Source: Roseibium sp. MMSF_3544
GTDB lineage: Bacteria; Pseudomonadota; Alphaproteobacteria; Rhizobiales; Stappiaceae
DNA length: 64,000 nt
NCBI RefSeq assembly: GCF_030732845.1
Contig: NZ_JASHKA010000006.1
Coordinates: 124,001-188,000 of the forward strand
Reading direction: 5' to 3'
The notes beneath the pieces are model-generated. The model was not told the origin of the DNA and searched no databases. It saw only the letters and a list, made by a program, of their open reading frames with translations. Below, in pieces: positions 35,914-44,454 of this stretch. Each line of letters opens with the position of its first letter. Positions within the stretch are counted from its first letter, which is position 1. A program made the translations under genes and the position numbers.

Positions 35914-36814
35914 CGCCGCCCTGATTGGAATGGACTGGGGGACATCCTCCTTGCGCGCCTTCCTGATCGGAATGGACGGCGAAGTGCTGGACGTGATTTC
36001 CACCTCCCTGGGAATCATGCACGTGGAAGACCGGGATTTCGACTCGGTCTTCCACGATCTCTTAAAGGCCTGGCTTGCCGAGAAAACGCTGCCGGTCATT
36101 GCATCCGGCATGATTACGAGCCGCAACGGTTGGGTGGAAACGCCCTACGTCCAGGTGCCCTCGGGCATTGAGGAACTCGCATCCGCGCTGGTAACGCACG
36201 AAACATCGAAGGGTGTTCAGCTGAAATTCGTGACCGGCATGACCACCGAGCACGATGGCGCCCCGGACGTCATGCGCGGTGAGGAGACCCAGATTGTCGG
36301 CGCGTCGGCAGCCGGACTGGGCGACGGCGTTTATGTCATGCCGGGCACGCACAGCAAGTGGATCACCGTTTCGGACGGCCGGATCGGCGATTACATGACC
36401 TACATGACCGGCGAGTTGTTCGGCACTTTGAAGACGCACACAATTCTGGGCACCCTGATGGAAGACGGTCCCTTCAACGAGACGGGATTCCGGTTGGGCG
36501 TAAAGTCGGGACTGTCCTCAAAGGGGAACCTCCTGCACGAACTCTTCCATGTCCGGACGTTGCCCCTGTTCGGCAAGATTTCGGAAGAAATGTCTGCAGA
36601 CTATCTGTCCGGCATGCTGATCGGGGCGGAAGTGAAATTTGCCGCCAAATCCTTGAAGGCTGACCAGACCGTGACAATCGTCGGCCGGGGAGACCTGGCA
36701 GACCGCTACGAAATCGCCTTGGGCGTCGCTGACCTGGCAAGCCGGAGAGCACCGGACAACATTGTTGCGAGAGGCCATTTCCTGATCGCCAAGTCTGCCG
36801 GGCTGATTTCATGA
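35894..36814 (+). CDS. dgoK: 2-dehydro-3-deoxygalactonokinase
   Basis: A 306-aa kinase that phosphorylates 2-keto-3-deoxygalactonate at C6 using ATP. The N-terminal phosphate motif is GMDWGTSSLRAFL, followed by SGMITSRNGWVETPY and MPGTHSKWI, all typical of DgoK. The start at 35894 overlaps the RraA-like gene; a longer reading from 35771 would add residues that match no kinase. It overlaps the aldolase gene by 4 bases (ATGA). Together these convert KDGal to pyruvate and D-glyceraldehyde-3-phosphate. Confidence 0.9.
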   Translation: MNSVVSDAALIGMDWGTSSLRAFLIGMDGEVLDVISTSLGIMHVEDRDFDSVFHDLLKAWLAEKTLPVIASGMITSRNGWVETPYVQVPSGIEELASALVTHETSKGVQLKFVTGMTTEHDGAPDVMRGEETQIVGASAAGLGDGVYVMPGTHSKWITVSDGRIGDYMTYMTGELFGTLKTHTILGTLMEDGPFNETGFRLGVKSGLSSKGNLLHELFHVRTLPLFGKISEEMSADYLSGMLIGAEVKFAAKSLKADQTVTIVGRGDLADRYEIALGVADLASRRAPDNIVARGHFLIAKSAGLIS

Positions 36815-37446
36815 AGCCATGGACCGAAGCGCTGGCGGATAATCCGCTGATCGCGATCTTGCGCGGCCTCACACCTGAGACCGCGCTCGATGTTGCCGGG
36901 GTGCTTGTTGAATCCGGTTTTCGCATCCTTGAAGTCCCGCTGAATTCACCCCGGCCAATGACATCAATCTCCGAAATCGCAAAGAGATATGGAGATGAAA
37001 TTGTTGTTGGAGCAGGAACAGTTCTGTCACCGGGCGATGTCGACGCTGTCGTCGATGCAGGTGGACAGCTGATCGTGGCGCCGAACATGAAACCGGACGT
37101 TGGGGGCAGGGCGGTCAAGCTTGGCGCCAAATGGTGCCCGGGTGTCTTCTCGCCGACCGAAGCATTCGACGCGCTGGACTGTGGCGCGTCCGTCCTGAAG
37201 TTCTTTCCCGCCGAGATGGTGCCGCCGAAGGCGATATCAGCAATGCGCGCGGTCTTGCCAAAAGATGCCGTGGTTGCTGCGGTCGGTGGCATCACGCCGG
37301 AGACGATGGTTGACTATTATCGCGCCGGTTCAAACAGTTTCGGTCTCGGCTCAGCGCTTTACAAACCAGACTATATGCTCGCGGATATCGCAGACCGCGC
37401 AACAACGTTCGTAGAGGCTTTCAGGGCGCTGAAGCACAGCCAATAA
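36811..37446 (+). CDS. dgoA: 2-dehydro-3-deoxy-6-phosphogalactonate aldolase
   Basis: A 211-aa class I aldolase of the KDPG/KDPGal family. Glu41 (LEVPLNSP) is the proton shuttle, GAGTVL is the phosphate-side motif and Lys130 (SVLKFFPAE) forms the Schiff base. LNSP at 44-47 is typical of the galacto-enzyme. It is the last gene of the operon beginning at 28352. No dehydratase that would supply KDGal lies in the window. Confidence 0.92.
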   Translation: MKPWTEALADNPLIAILRGLTPETALDVAGVLVESGFRILEVPLNSPRPMTSISEIAKRYGDEIVVGAGTVLSPGDVDAVVDAGGQLIVAPNMKPDVGGRAVKLGAKWCPGVFSPTEAFDALDCGASVLKFFPAEMVPPKAISAMRAVLPKDAVVAAVGGITPETMVDYYRAGSNSFGLGSALYKPDYMLADIADRATTFVEAFRALKHSQ

Positions 37447-37479
37447 GTGTTGGCTTGATGACTCGGCCGCCTCCTGGCG

Positions 37480-38157
37480 TCACCCCGATGTCGCCTCCGT
37501 TTCCGTAACCAGCTCTTCATAGACTTCCGACCCGCGATAGATCTGCTTCTTGAGGACGGCTCGGGCCTTGCGGTCCTGTCCGTCTTTCAAGCCTTGCAGA
37601 ATTGCACCGTGCTCCGACAGAGACAAATCCGTTCGCAGGTGTCCGCGCGAGAGATGCGTCCGTATCGTCGCGACCTTGCTGGCCGCCATCTGATAGGCGG
37701 CTTTGACATAAGGGTTTTCAGCCCGCTCAAAGAAAGCGGCATGGAAGGCGGTATCGAGTTCCAGATATCGCTTGAAGTTGCCGGTCTCATGGGTTGTTCG
37801 CATCTCTGCGAAAATTCTTTCCAGATCCGCAATCAGGTGATCCCTGTTGTGCTGCAGGGCCATGTCCAGGGCTAGGCTCTCCATTGCATGGCGGAAGTCG
37901 CAGAGCTGAGTGACGCCTTCGCGCTCTAGCGTAAATACGAAAAAGCCGCGCTGAGGAAAGCTGATCACCAAACCTTCTCTTGAAAGAAGAGACAGGCCCT
38001 CTCGGATCGGTGTCTTGCTGATCCCCAGACGCTTGGTTAATTGCGCCTCGGGCAGCGCTTCGCCGAGCCCGAACTCACCCTCGATGATGGCCTTTCGAAT
38101 GGCATCCGCCGCACCTTCACTCAGTGCCGCGGGCCGCTTGATAGTCGTGCTTTCCAT
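37480..38157 (-). CDS. GntR-family regulator, FCD subfamily (third of three related)
   Basis: A 225-aa regulator with wHTH (recognition segment SKTPIREGLSLL) and an FCD domain. The first two ligand motifs are kept (LDTAFH and LSEHGA), but the third histidine seen in its two relatives is Gln here (LKKQIYRG), so its metal or effector site may differ. It is convergent with dgoA (33-bp gap) and divergent from the third transporter operon with the palindrome between. Confidence 0.88.
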   Translation of the reverse strand: MESTTIKRPAALSEGAADAIRKAIIEGEFGLGEALPEAQLTKRLGISKTPIREGLSLLSREGLVISFPQRGFFVFTLEREGVTQLCDFRHAMESLALDMALQHNRDHLIADLERIFAEMRTTHETGNFKRYLELDTAFHAAFFERAENPYVKAAYQMAASKVATIRTHLSRGHLRTDLSLSEHGAILQGLKDGQDRKARAVLKKQIYRGSEVYEELVTETEATSG

Positions 38158-38217
38158 GAGTTTCGCACCGTGCCTTGTCTCGTTTCAAACAAGATACAAG
38201 AAAACAATTGCGATGCA

Positions 38218-38254
38218 ATATTCGATCTGGTATGTCAGATAGCAGATCGAATAT
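38218..38254. promoter_or_regulatory. GntR operator copy 3, nested in a 12-bp inverted repeat
   Basis: ATCTGGTATGTCAGAT at 38225-38240 is the third copy of the shared palindrome. It is embedded in a larger perfect inverted repeat, ATATTCGATCTG at 38218-38229 and CAGATCGAATAT at 38243-38254. The overlapping symmetry gives two alternative ways for a dimer to bind. It lies 60 bases before the GntR start and 24 bases before the binding-protein ATG. Confidence 0.72.
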
Positions 38255-38278
38255 AAGAGTGAAATAGTGGAGGAGCTT

Positions 38279-39337
38279 ATGAAACGACTCTTTGTAAAAT
38301 TGGCTGTGGCGGCGACGCTGATGGGCAGTGCTGCAAATGCCGAGGTGTTCCTGATGGACGGCATGGTGCCGCGTGACGGGGACAACCGGGTCATTGAGGC
38401 CGGGAAATACGCAAAAGACGGGCCCTGGAAGATCGGCTTCAGCATTTGGGGCTTCGGCAACACCTGGATGATCCAGATGGCCGAAGAGGCGCGTTATGCG
38501 GCCGAGCAAAACGAGAATGTCGGTGAGTTCATCTTCACCAACGCCGATTCAAATCCCACCAAGCAGATTGCCGACATCGAGGATCTGATTGCACAAGGCG
38601 TCGATGCCTTGGTGATTGCGCCAATCTCCTTGAGTGCCGTGTCGCCGGTGATTGACAAGGCACATGAACTGGGAATTCCAACGGTTGTTCATTCAACGGC
38701 TGTCGATACCGACAACTACACCGTGGATATCCAGGGAGACCCACATCACTTTGGCAAAGTCATGGGCGACTTCCTGGTCGACGAGCTGAAGGGCGAAGGC
38801 AATATCTGGGTGCTGCGTGGTCAGGCCGGCGTTTCGGAAGACCTCTTTCGCTACGAAGGTCTGCTGATGGCGCTGGAAGGCCAGGAAGGCATCACGATTT
38901 CGTCCGAGCAGCACGGCGACTGGGCCTACGACAAAGGCAAGCAGGTTTGCGAGAGCCTGGCGTTGAGCGACCCGAACCCGTCCGGCATCTGGTCCTCAGG
39001 CGCGGCCATGACCCATGCCTGTATGGATGTGTTCGCTGAGCTAGGACTGGAGATGCCGCCGATGTCCGGTGAAGGCAACAATGGTTTCTTCAAAGTCTGG
39101 AAAGCCTCGGGCGCAAAGTCGATGGCAGCTGTTTTCCCGCCTGCTCAAGGTGCTGCTGCTGTTCGTGCCGCTGCCGCTCTTTTGGCTGGTGAAGAAATGA
39201 TGCACCGCTATGTCGGCCGGCCAGATCCGATCCTGCAGCCGGATCTTGATAAGTATCTCCGGGAAGACTTGAACGAAAACCTCTGGTTCCCGTCTTCGCT
39301 TCCCGAGGAAAAGCTGCAGGAAATCTACGGTCAATAA
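38279..39337 (+). CDS. ABC transporter substrate-binding protein (type I fold)
   Basis: A 352-aa periplasmic protein with a Sec signal (MKRLFVKLAVAATLMGSAAN, cleavage before AEVF) and a sugar-binding-type core (DALVIAPISLSAVSPVIDKA, VLRGQAGVSEDLFRYEG). GTGGAGGAG precedes the ATG at 38279, which I prefer to an upstream in-frame TTG. It opens an operon with an ATPase and two permeases and is under the nested palindrome. Confidence 0.88.
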   Translation: MKRLFVKLAVAATLMGSAANAEVFLMDGMVPRDGDNRVIEAGKYAKDGPWKIGFSIWGFGNTWMIQMAEEARYAAEQNENVGEFIFTNADSNPTKQIADIEDLIAQGVDALVIAPISLSAVSPVIDKAHELGIPTVVHSTAVDTDNYTVDIQGDPHHFGKVMGDFLVDELKGEGNIWVLRGQAGVSEDLFRYEGLLMALEGQEGITISSEQHGDWAYDKGKQVCESLALSDPNPSGIWSSGAAMTHACMDVFAELGLEMPPMSGEGNNGFFKVWKASGAKSMAAVFPPAQGAAAVRAAAALLAGEEMMHRYVGRPDPILQPDLDKYLREDLNENLWFPSSLPEEKLQEIYGQ

Positions 39338-39345
39338 TCGACGTC

Positions 39346-39373
39346 CGATGCGGCGGGCAGACCCGCCGCATCG
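39346..39373 (+). promoter_or_regulatory. Perfect 12-bp hairpin with CAGA loop after the binding-protein gene
   Basis: CGATGCGGCGGG and CCCGCCGCATCG pair perfectly around CAGA, 8 bases after the stop. The following TTTGCTGACTTT is only a weak T-run. This is the fifth binding-protein gene in the window with such a structure. Confidence 0.7.
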
Positions 39374-39396
39374 TTTGCTGACTTTGGGAGGACGGC

Positions 39397-40902
39397 ATGA
39401 TCCGCGTCGAAAACCTGACAAAATCGTTTGGGCCTGTGGTGTGCCTCGATCAGGTGTCTGTAACCTGCGAAGACGGTTCCGTGCACGCGTTGACCGGTGA
39501 AAACGGCGCCGGCAAATCCACGCTGATGAAGCTCATTGGCGGGGTCATCAAACCGGACAGCGGAAAGATGTTCCTTGACGGGGACGAGGTTCAGTTCGCA
39601 ACGCCGCGGGAAGCGCTCTTCGGCGGTATTTCAACCGTTTTCCAGGAGTTTTCCCTGATTGAAAACATGAGCGTTGCGGAGTCGATTTTCCTCGGTCACG
39701 AACGTGTTTCGGGCGGGCTCTTGCGCAAATCCGAAATGTTTGAAGAAACCGAGCGGGTGCTCGATCACGTTGGGCTTGGGATTTCGCCGAAGCGGTTGAT
39801 CTCAACGCTGTCGGTTGCTGAGCAGCAAATGGTCGAAATCGCTCGCGGCGTTTCTGCCAATGCAAAAGTGTTCATCTTTGACGAGCCGACGGCCGCCCTT
39901 GGCGATGAAGATGTCAAAAAGCTCAAAAGGCTCATTCGGGAGCTGCAGAGAGCGGGGAAGAACATTTTTTATGTCTCGCACCGTTTGGAAGAAATTTTCG
40001 ACCTGTGTGACACGATCACCGTCTTGAAAGACGGTGCGCATGTCACCACAAAACCGGCTGCCGACCTCTGCGTTGACACACTTGTCTCTCTTATGGTCGG
40101 GCGTGAAATGGGCGATTGGTTTCCGTCCGGAAACCCGCCTCAGAGCGATCTCTCGGTTCAGGTTCGCGAGCTGAGACCTGCTTCCGATGCGCCAGAAGTG
40201 TCGTTTGACGTCCGCAAGGGTGAGATCCTTGGCCTGGCAGGCCTTGAAGGGCAGGGGCAACAGGAGATCCTGCGTGCCCTTGCCGGAGTTTATCCAGAGA
40301 CCACCGGTTCAATGGTTTCTTGGAATGACGTCACCGAAGTGCAGCACCGGCTCGACGCGGGCGTTGGGTCCCAGGTCATGAAGGGCGTCGCCTTCGTGCC
40401 AGAAGATCGCAAGAAGGAAGGGCTGTACCTGACCCTGCCCATCGACCAGAACATCGCGCTGGGCCAGCACCAGAAAAACGGGTTCCTAAGGTTCGTCCGG
40501 AAGACCCGCGACAAAGTTCAAGCGCTTATGGGTCAGATGAATGTTGCCGCTTCCGGGCCGGGCCAATTGGTCGAAACGCTGTCGGGTGGCAACCAGCAAA
40601 AGGTGATGCTGGGCCGATGGTTCTTGTCCGACGCACATGTGTTTCTGATTGAAGAACCGACGCGTGGTGTCGATATCGGCGCCAAAGCCGAGATCTATCA
40701 ACTCTTGCGGGATTTCGTGGGTGGAGGGCGCTCCGTAATTGTCCTGTCGCGCGAGATGAACGAAATCATCGGCCTTTGCGATCGCATTCTTGTGGTCCGT
40801 GCTGGTGAGATCGTCGCCGAGATGGACCCTGAGACCGCAACCGAACACAGCATCCTGCGCGCCGCGATTACCGGCGATCCAACACAGGAGATGGCGGCAT
40901 GA
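39397..40902 (+). CDS. Sugar-type ABC transporter ATP-binding protein (RbsA type, two NBDs)
   Basis: A 501-aa tandem ATPase. First Walker A GENGAGKST at about 35-43; second P-loop degenerate (GLEGQGQQE); LSGGNQQKV and VFLIEEPTRGVD mark the second signature and Walker B, where Glu replaces the usual Asp. It overlaps the first permease gene by ATGA. Confidence 0.92.
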   Translation: MIRVENLTKSFGPVVCLDQVSVTCEDGSVHALTGENGAGKSTLMKLIGGVIKPDSGKMFLDGDEVQFATPREALFGGISTVFQEFSLIENMSVAESIFLGHERVSGGLLRKSEMFEETERVLDHVGLGISPKRLISTLSVAEQQMVEIARGVSANAKVFIFDEPTAALGDEDVKKLKRLIRELQRAGKNIFYVSHRLEEIFDLCDTITVLKDGAHVTTKPAADLCVDTLVSLMVGREMGDWFPSGNPPQSDLSVQVRELRPASDAPEVSFDVRKGEILGLAGLEGQGQQEILRALAGVYPETTGSMVSWNDVTEVQHRLDAGVGSQVMKGVAFVPEDRKKEGLYLTLPIDQNIALGQHQKNGFLRFVRKTRDKVQALMGQMNVAASGPGQLVETLSGGNQQKVMLGRWFLSDAHVFLIEEPTRGVDIGAKAEIYQLLRDFVGGGRSVIVLSREMNEIIGLCDRILVVRAGEIVAEMDPETATEHSILRAAITGDPTQEMAA

Positions 40903-41840
40903 AACTTCCCGCGTTGGGCATATCGACAACATCGCGCAAGGGAGGACAAAACCTGTCGCTCCTGATTGTGCTGATCGTGGCGATTGGCCTGTCCGTTTCG
41001 ACCCAGGAGTTCCTGAGTGGTGAAAACACCCACAATCTTGTTGTGCAGATTACACCGCTCTTGCTCGTGGCGCTCGGTCAGGCTGTCGTTGTTTTAACGG
41101 GCGGTCTGGATGTATCCGTTGGGGCTGTAATCGGCCTGTCAGCGGTGATTATTACGTTGCCGATTGATCCGAACCTGGCCTTGGCTCTGGTTGTTGCTTC
41201 AGCGCTTGTGATTGGCGTCGTCAACGGTCTTGCGGTTGGGGCACTTGGCATCCACCCGATCATCGCCACGTTGTCGACCAGCACCATCGTGACAGGCATC
41301 GCCCTGACTTTGCGCCCGACACCCGGCGGAGATGTGCCACTTTGGCTGGACCGACTGGTAGGCACGGATGTGTTCGGGTTGCCGGTTGAGTTGTTCTGGA
41401 GCCTTGCAGCAATTGCCATTGGTCTGGCCTTGCTTCAACGCTCACGCCTCGGCTTGCAGATCCACGCTATCGGCGGGTCGCAGAGCAACGCGCGTCTTGC
41501 CGGCATCAAGGTGCTGCGAACGCAGGTTCTGGCCTACGTCATCTGTTCGATGTTTGCGGCGGCAGCGGGGCTGTTTCTGGCGAGCCGCATCTCGGACGGA
41601 GATGCGATTGTTGGCTTGCCGTTCACGCTGATGTCGATCACTGCCGTGGCACTCGGCGGCGTTCAGTTCACGGGTGGACTTGGCAGCGCCACAGGGGTTC
41701 TTTTCGGTTGCCTTTTGCTCGGGTTTCTCAGCAACGGCATGAACCTGTTGAACGTCTCGCCTTTCCTGCAATCGATTGTAAGTGGCCTGCTGCTTCTGAT
41801 CGCGATCGCGTTCACACGGCGCAAGACCATAGGGATCTGA
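40899..41840 (+). CDS. Sugar-type ABC transporter permease (RbsC type), first of two
   Basis: A 313-aa membrane protein with about nine or ten hydrophobic segments, TGGLDVSVGAVIGLSA and ITAVALGGVQFTGGLG as family hallmarks. A second, different permease gene follows after 2 bases, so this importer probably uses a heterodimeric membrane channel, unlike the other two ribose-type systems here. Confidence 0.9.
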   Translation: MKLPALGISTTSRKGGQNLSLLIVLIVAIGLSVSTQEFLSGENTHNLVVQITPLLLVALGQAVVVLTGGLDVSVGAVIGLSAVIITLPIDPNLALALVVASALVIGVVNGLAVGALGIHPIIATLSTSTIVTGIALTLRPTPGGDVPLWLDRLVGTDVFGLPVELFWSLAAIAIGLALLQRSRLGLQIHAIGGSQSNARLAGIKVLRTQVLAYVICSMFAAAAGLFLASRISDGDAIVGLPFTLMSITAVALGGVQFTGGLGSATGVLFGCLLLGFLSNGMNLLNVSPFLQSIVSGLLLLIAIAFTRRKTIGI

Positions 41841-41842
41841 AG

Positions 41843-42835
41843 ATGACCGTGACAGAAATGTCGAGTGTGCCCCGCGAACCGCGAAAGAACACTAACACCC
41901 TGCATCAGATCGGGCGGGTCCTGAACCTGCCACCGTCCGTCTACGTCGTGATCGGGCTGGTGCTCCTGTCGATCTACATGGTGCCCGTTCTGACCAAAAC
42001 ACCGTTTCAGATGGTGATCCTGCGACAGGCTGCACCTATTGGGCTGGTTGTCTGTGCACAGCTTCTCGTGATGCGAACGAAATCGATCGATCTTTCGGTT
42101 GGTGGCATTTTCATTCTCATGAACTACATGGTCACCAGTTCCTTCTTCACAAGTTTGAACCCGGTCGCGGCCCTTGCGGTGCCAATGGCGGCCGCAATCC
42201 TCATCGGGGCAATCAACGGCTTCTTCATCGCCCGGCTTCGCGCCTCTGCTGTCGTGGTCACCCTGGCGATGGGGGCGATCCTTCTGGGTCTGGTCCTATT
42301 TCTGAGCAGCGGCCGTCCTCCAGGGTCCGCCGGTGATTTTGTGCGCTTCCTGGGTGTCGGCAAGGTCGGCATTATCCCAGTTGCGGTCATCATCTGGTTG
42401 GGCCTTGCCGTGTTGCTTGAGATTTTCCTTCGTCGAAGCATTTATGGGCGTTTCGTCAGTGTCATCGGCTCGAACCCGACAGCAGCGGGACTTTCGGGCG
42501 TACCGGTCGAAAAGACCCTCTTCTTTACGCACGTGCTGGCTGGAGCCTTTGCAGGGTTGGGCGGCATCCTTCTCGCCGGTTACATCGGAATGGGGTCGGT
42601 CAAAATCGGCACCGATATCGTCATGATTTCAATTGCCGGTGTGATCCTGGGTGGCATCACGTTTGGCGGTGGGCGCAAGTCAATCTACGGGGCCATCCTC
42701 GCAGCCTATGCACTTGCCTACATCTTCAACCTGATGACCGCATTGAAGCTTGGTGAGCCGGCTAAGCTGATCGTGCAGGGTGTTGTGATTTTTGCTGCCT
42801 CTGCCATCGCAAGCTACAACTTGAAGCGCAATTGA
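41843..42835 (+). CDS. Sugar-type ABC transporter permease (RbsC type), second of two
   Basis: A 330-aa permease with a 40-residue hydrophilic N-terminus, about nine or ten hydrophobic segments, KSIDLSVGGIFILMN and IAGVILGGITFGGGRK. The start is the ATG at 41843; a longer reading from 41708 would run through the previous gene. It ends one base before the GMC oxidoreductase start. Confidence 0.9.
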   Translation: MTVTEMSSVPREPRKNTNTLHQIGRVLNLPPSVYVVIGLVLLSIYMVPVLTKTPFQMVILRQAAPIGLVVCAQLLVMRTKSIDLSVGGIFILMNYMVTSSFFTSLNPVAALAVPMAAAILIGAINGFFIARLRASAVVVTLAMGAILLGLVLFLSSGRPPGSAGDFVRFLGVGKVGIIPVAVIIWLGLAVLLEIFLRRSIYGRFVSVIGSNPTAAGLSGVPVEKTLFFTHVLAGAFAGLGGILLAGYIGMGSVKIGTDIVMISIAGVILGGITFGGGRKSIYGAILAAYALAYIFNLMTALKLGEPAKLIVQGVVIFAASAIASYNLKRN

Positions 42836-42836
42836 G

Positions 42837-44426
42837 ATGGACAGTTTTGACCACATCGTCGTGGGTTCAGGCCCTGCGGGCAGCTTGATCGCGCATCATC
42901 TCGTTACCGAAAAACGCGCCAAGGTGTTGTTGCTGGAAGCCGGGCCGGAAGACAAGGGTATCTTGTTCCGCATTCCGGCAGGCTTTTTGAAGTATTACGT
43001 CACCAATCAGAACTACTGGCCATATCGGGGAGTGGTCGAAGAGTCCCTCGTAAACAGGGCGCCGAGAATGCAGAACGGGAAGGTGCTCGGGGGCGGGTCC
43101 TCGGTAAACGCCATGGTTCACATCCGCGGCACGCGTGCCGACTATGATGACTGGGCCCAGGCAACCGGCATGAATGACCTGAATGGCGACACCATGTTCG
43201 AGCTCATGTCCGGTCTTGAGAACAATGCCGTTTTCGGGGGAGAAGGGCATGGCAATGGCGGGCCGCTTCATGTGTCAAACCAGACCCATATCGATGCGCT
43301 GTCACAGGCCTTTGTCGCGGCTGCGCAGAATGGCGGATTGCCGTACAATCCCGACTTCAATTCTGATGGCCAGAACGGTGTCGGGTTCTATCAGCTCAAC
43401 ACCAAGGGTGTCCGCCGATGGAGCGCAGTCGATGCCTTTTTGCGGCCCTTAAGCAAGGATCCGAATCTCAAGATCGTGACTGATGCGCATGTCGAGCGCG
43501 TTCTGTTTCAGGGAAAAGAAGCGAAAGGCATCCGCTACCGCAAATCCGGTGAAGCGGTCGAGGTGAGCGCTTCCAAATCCGTGATCCTCGCAGCAGGCGC
43601 AATCGGCTCGCCCAAGATCCTGATGCAGTCCGGCATCGGTGACGGGTCGGCACTACGTGAGCTTGGCATCGATGTCACACATGACAACGCCAATGTCGGC
43701 GCCAATCTGATTGATCATTGCGAGGCGCCCGTCGCAGCCTACACAAAGGCGCGGATGGGATATTACGGCATGGATTCAGGCTGGCGCAGTTGGTTGGCCG
43801 GGATGCAGTACCTGGCTTTTGGCACCGGTCCGGCAGCATCGAACGGTGTTGAGGCGGGTGGCTTCATGAGTACCACAGGCGATACGGCGCGCCCCGACAT
43901 TCAGGTGTTTTCGGTTCCCGGCATCTATGTGGACAAAGACGTCACCGACGTGAAGCCTGGGCCGGGGATAACGCTCAATGCCTGTTTGCTGCGTCCAAAA
44001 TCCCGTGGTTGGGTCCGGCTCCTCGACAAGGATCCAGACACGCTGCCGGAGATCCGCACGAACTTTCTGGCTGAAGACGACGATTTGGAAACGCTCGTTG
44101 TGGCGCTGCGCTCGCTACGGGCCCTGTTCGATCAGGAACCGCTCAAAGGCCTCATTCACAAGGAAGCGCTGCCGGGCCGCGAGGTGGAAGACGATCAGGA
44201 CTTCAAGGCACATATCCGGCGCTTCACGAAGACAGTTTATCATCCCATGGGCACCTGCCGGATCGGGCCTGTCGGGGACGACAATGCCGTCACTGATCCG
44301 GAATTCTCAGTACAGGGTGTGAACGGGTTGAAAGTGATCGACGCTTCGGTTTTTCCGGGACCTGTCAGCGGGAACACCAGCATGGCGGTCTATGCCCTTG
44401 CCAAGTATGCCTGCCGGAAACTCTGA
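42837..44426 (+). CDS. GMC-family FAD oxidoreductase (choline-dehydrogenase-like)
   Basis: A 529-aa flavoprotein that oxidises an alcohol group. The FAD motif GSGPAG is at residues 9-14, the GMC signature region GKVLGGGSSVNAMVHIRG near 80-100, and the catalytic pair is His469 (YHPMGTC) and Asn513 (SGNTS). It is fused to the transporter operon by one base of spacing, so its substrate is likely the imported compound. Best-match names such as choline or alcohol dehydrogenase should not be taken literally. Confidence 0.88.
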   Translation: MDSFDHIVVGSGPAGSLIAHHLVTEKRAKVLLLEAGPEDKGILFRIPAGFLKYYVTNQNYWPYRGVVEESLVNRAPRMQNGKVLGGGSSVNAMVHIRGTRADYDDWAQATGMNDLNGDTMFELMSGLENNAVFGGEGHGNGGPLHVSNQTHIDALSQAFVAAAQNGGLPYNPDFNSDGQNGVGFYQLNTKGVRRWSAVDAFLRPLSKDPNLKIVTDAHVERVLFQGKEAKGIRYRKSGEAVEVSASKSVILAAGAIGSPKILMQSGIGDGSALRELGIDVTHDNANVGANLIDHCEAPVAAYTKARMGYYGMDSGWRSWLAGMQYLAFGTGPAASNGVEAGGFMSTTGDTARPDIQVFSVPGIYVDKDVTDVKPGPGITLNACLLRPKSRGWVRLLDKDPDTLPEIRTNFLAEDDDLETLVVALRSLRALFDQEPLKGLIHKEALPGREVEDDQDFKAHIRRFTKTVYHPMGTCRIGPVGDDNAVTDPEFSVQGVNGLKVIDASVFPGPVSGNTSMAVYALAKYACRKL

Positions 44427-44454
44427 AGCGGGTCTTGCGCGATCAGCCGGGTCC

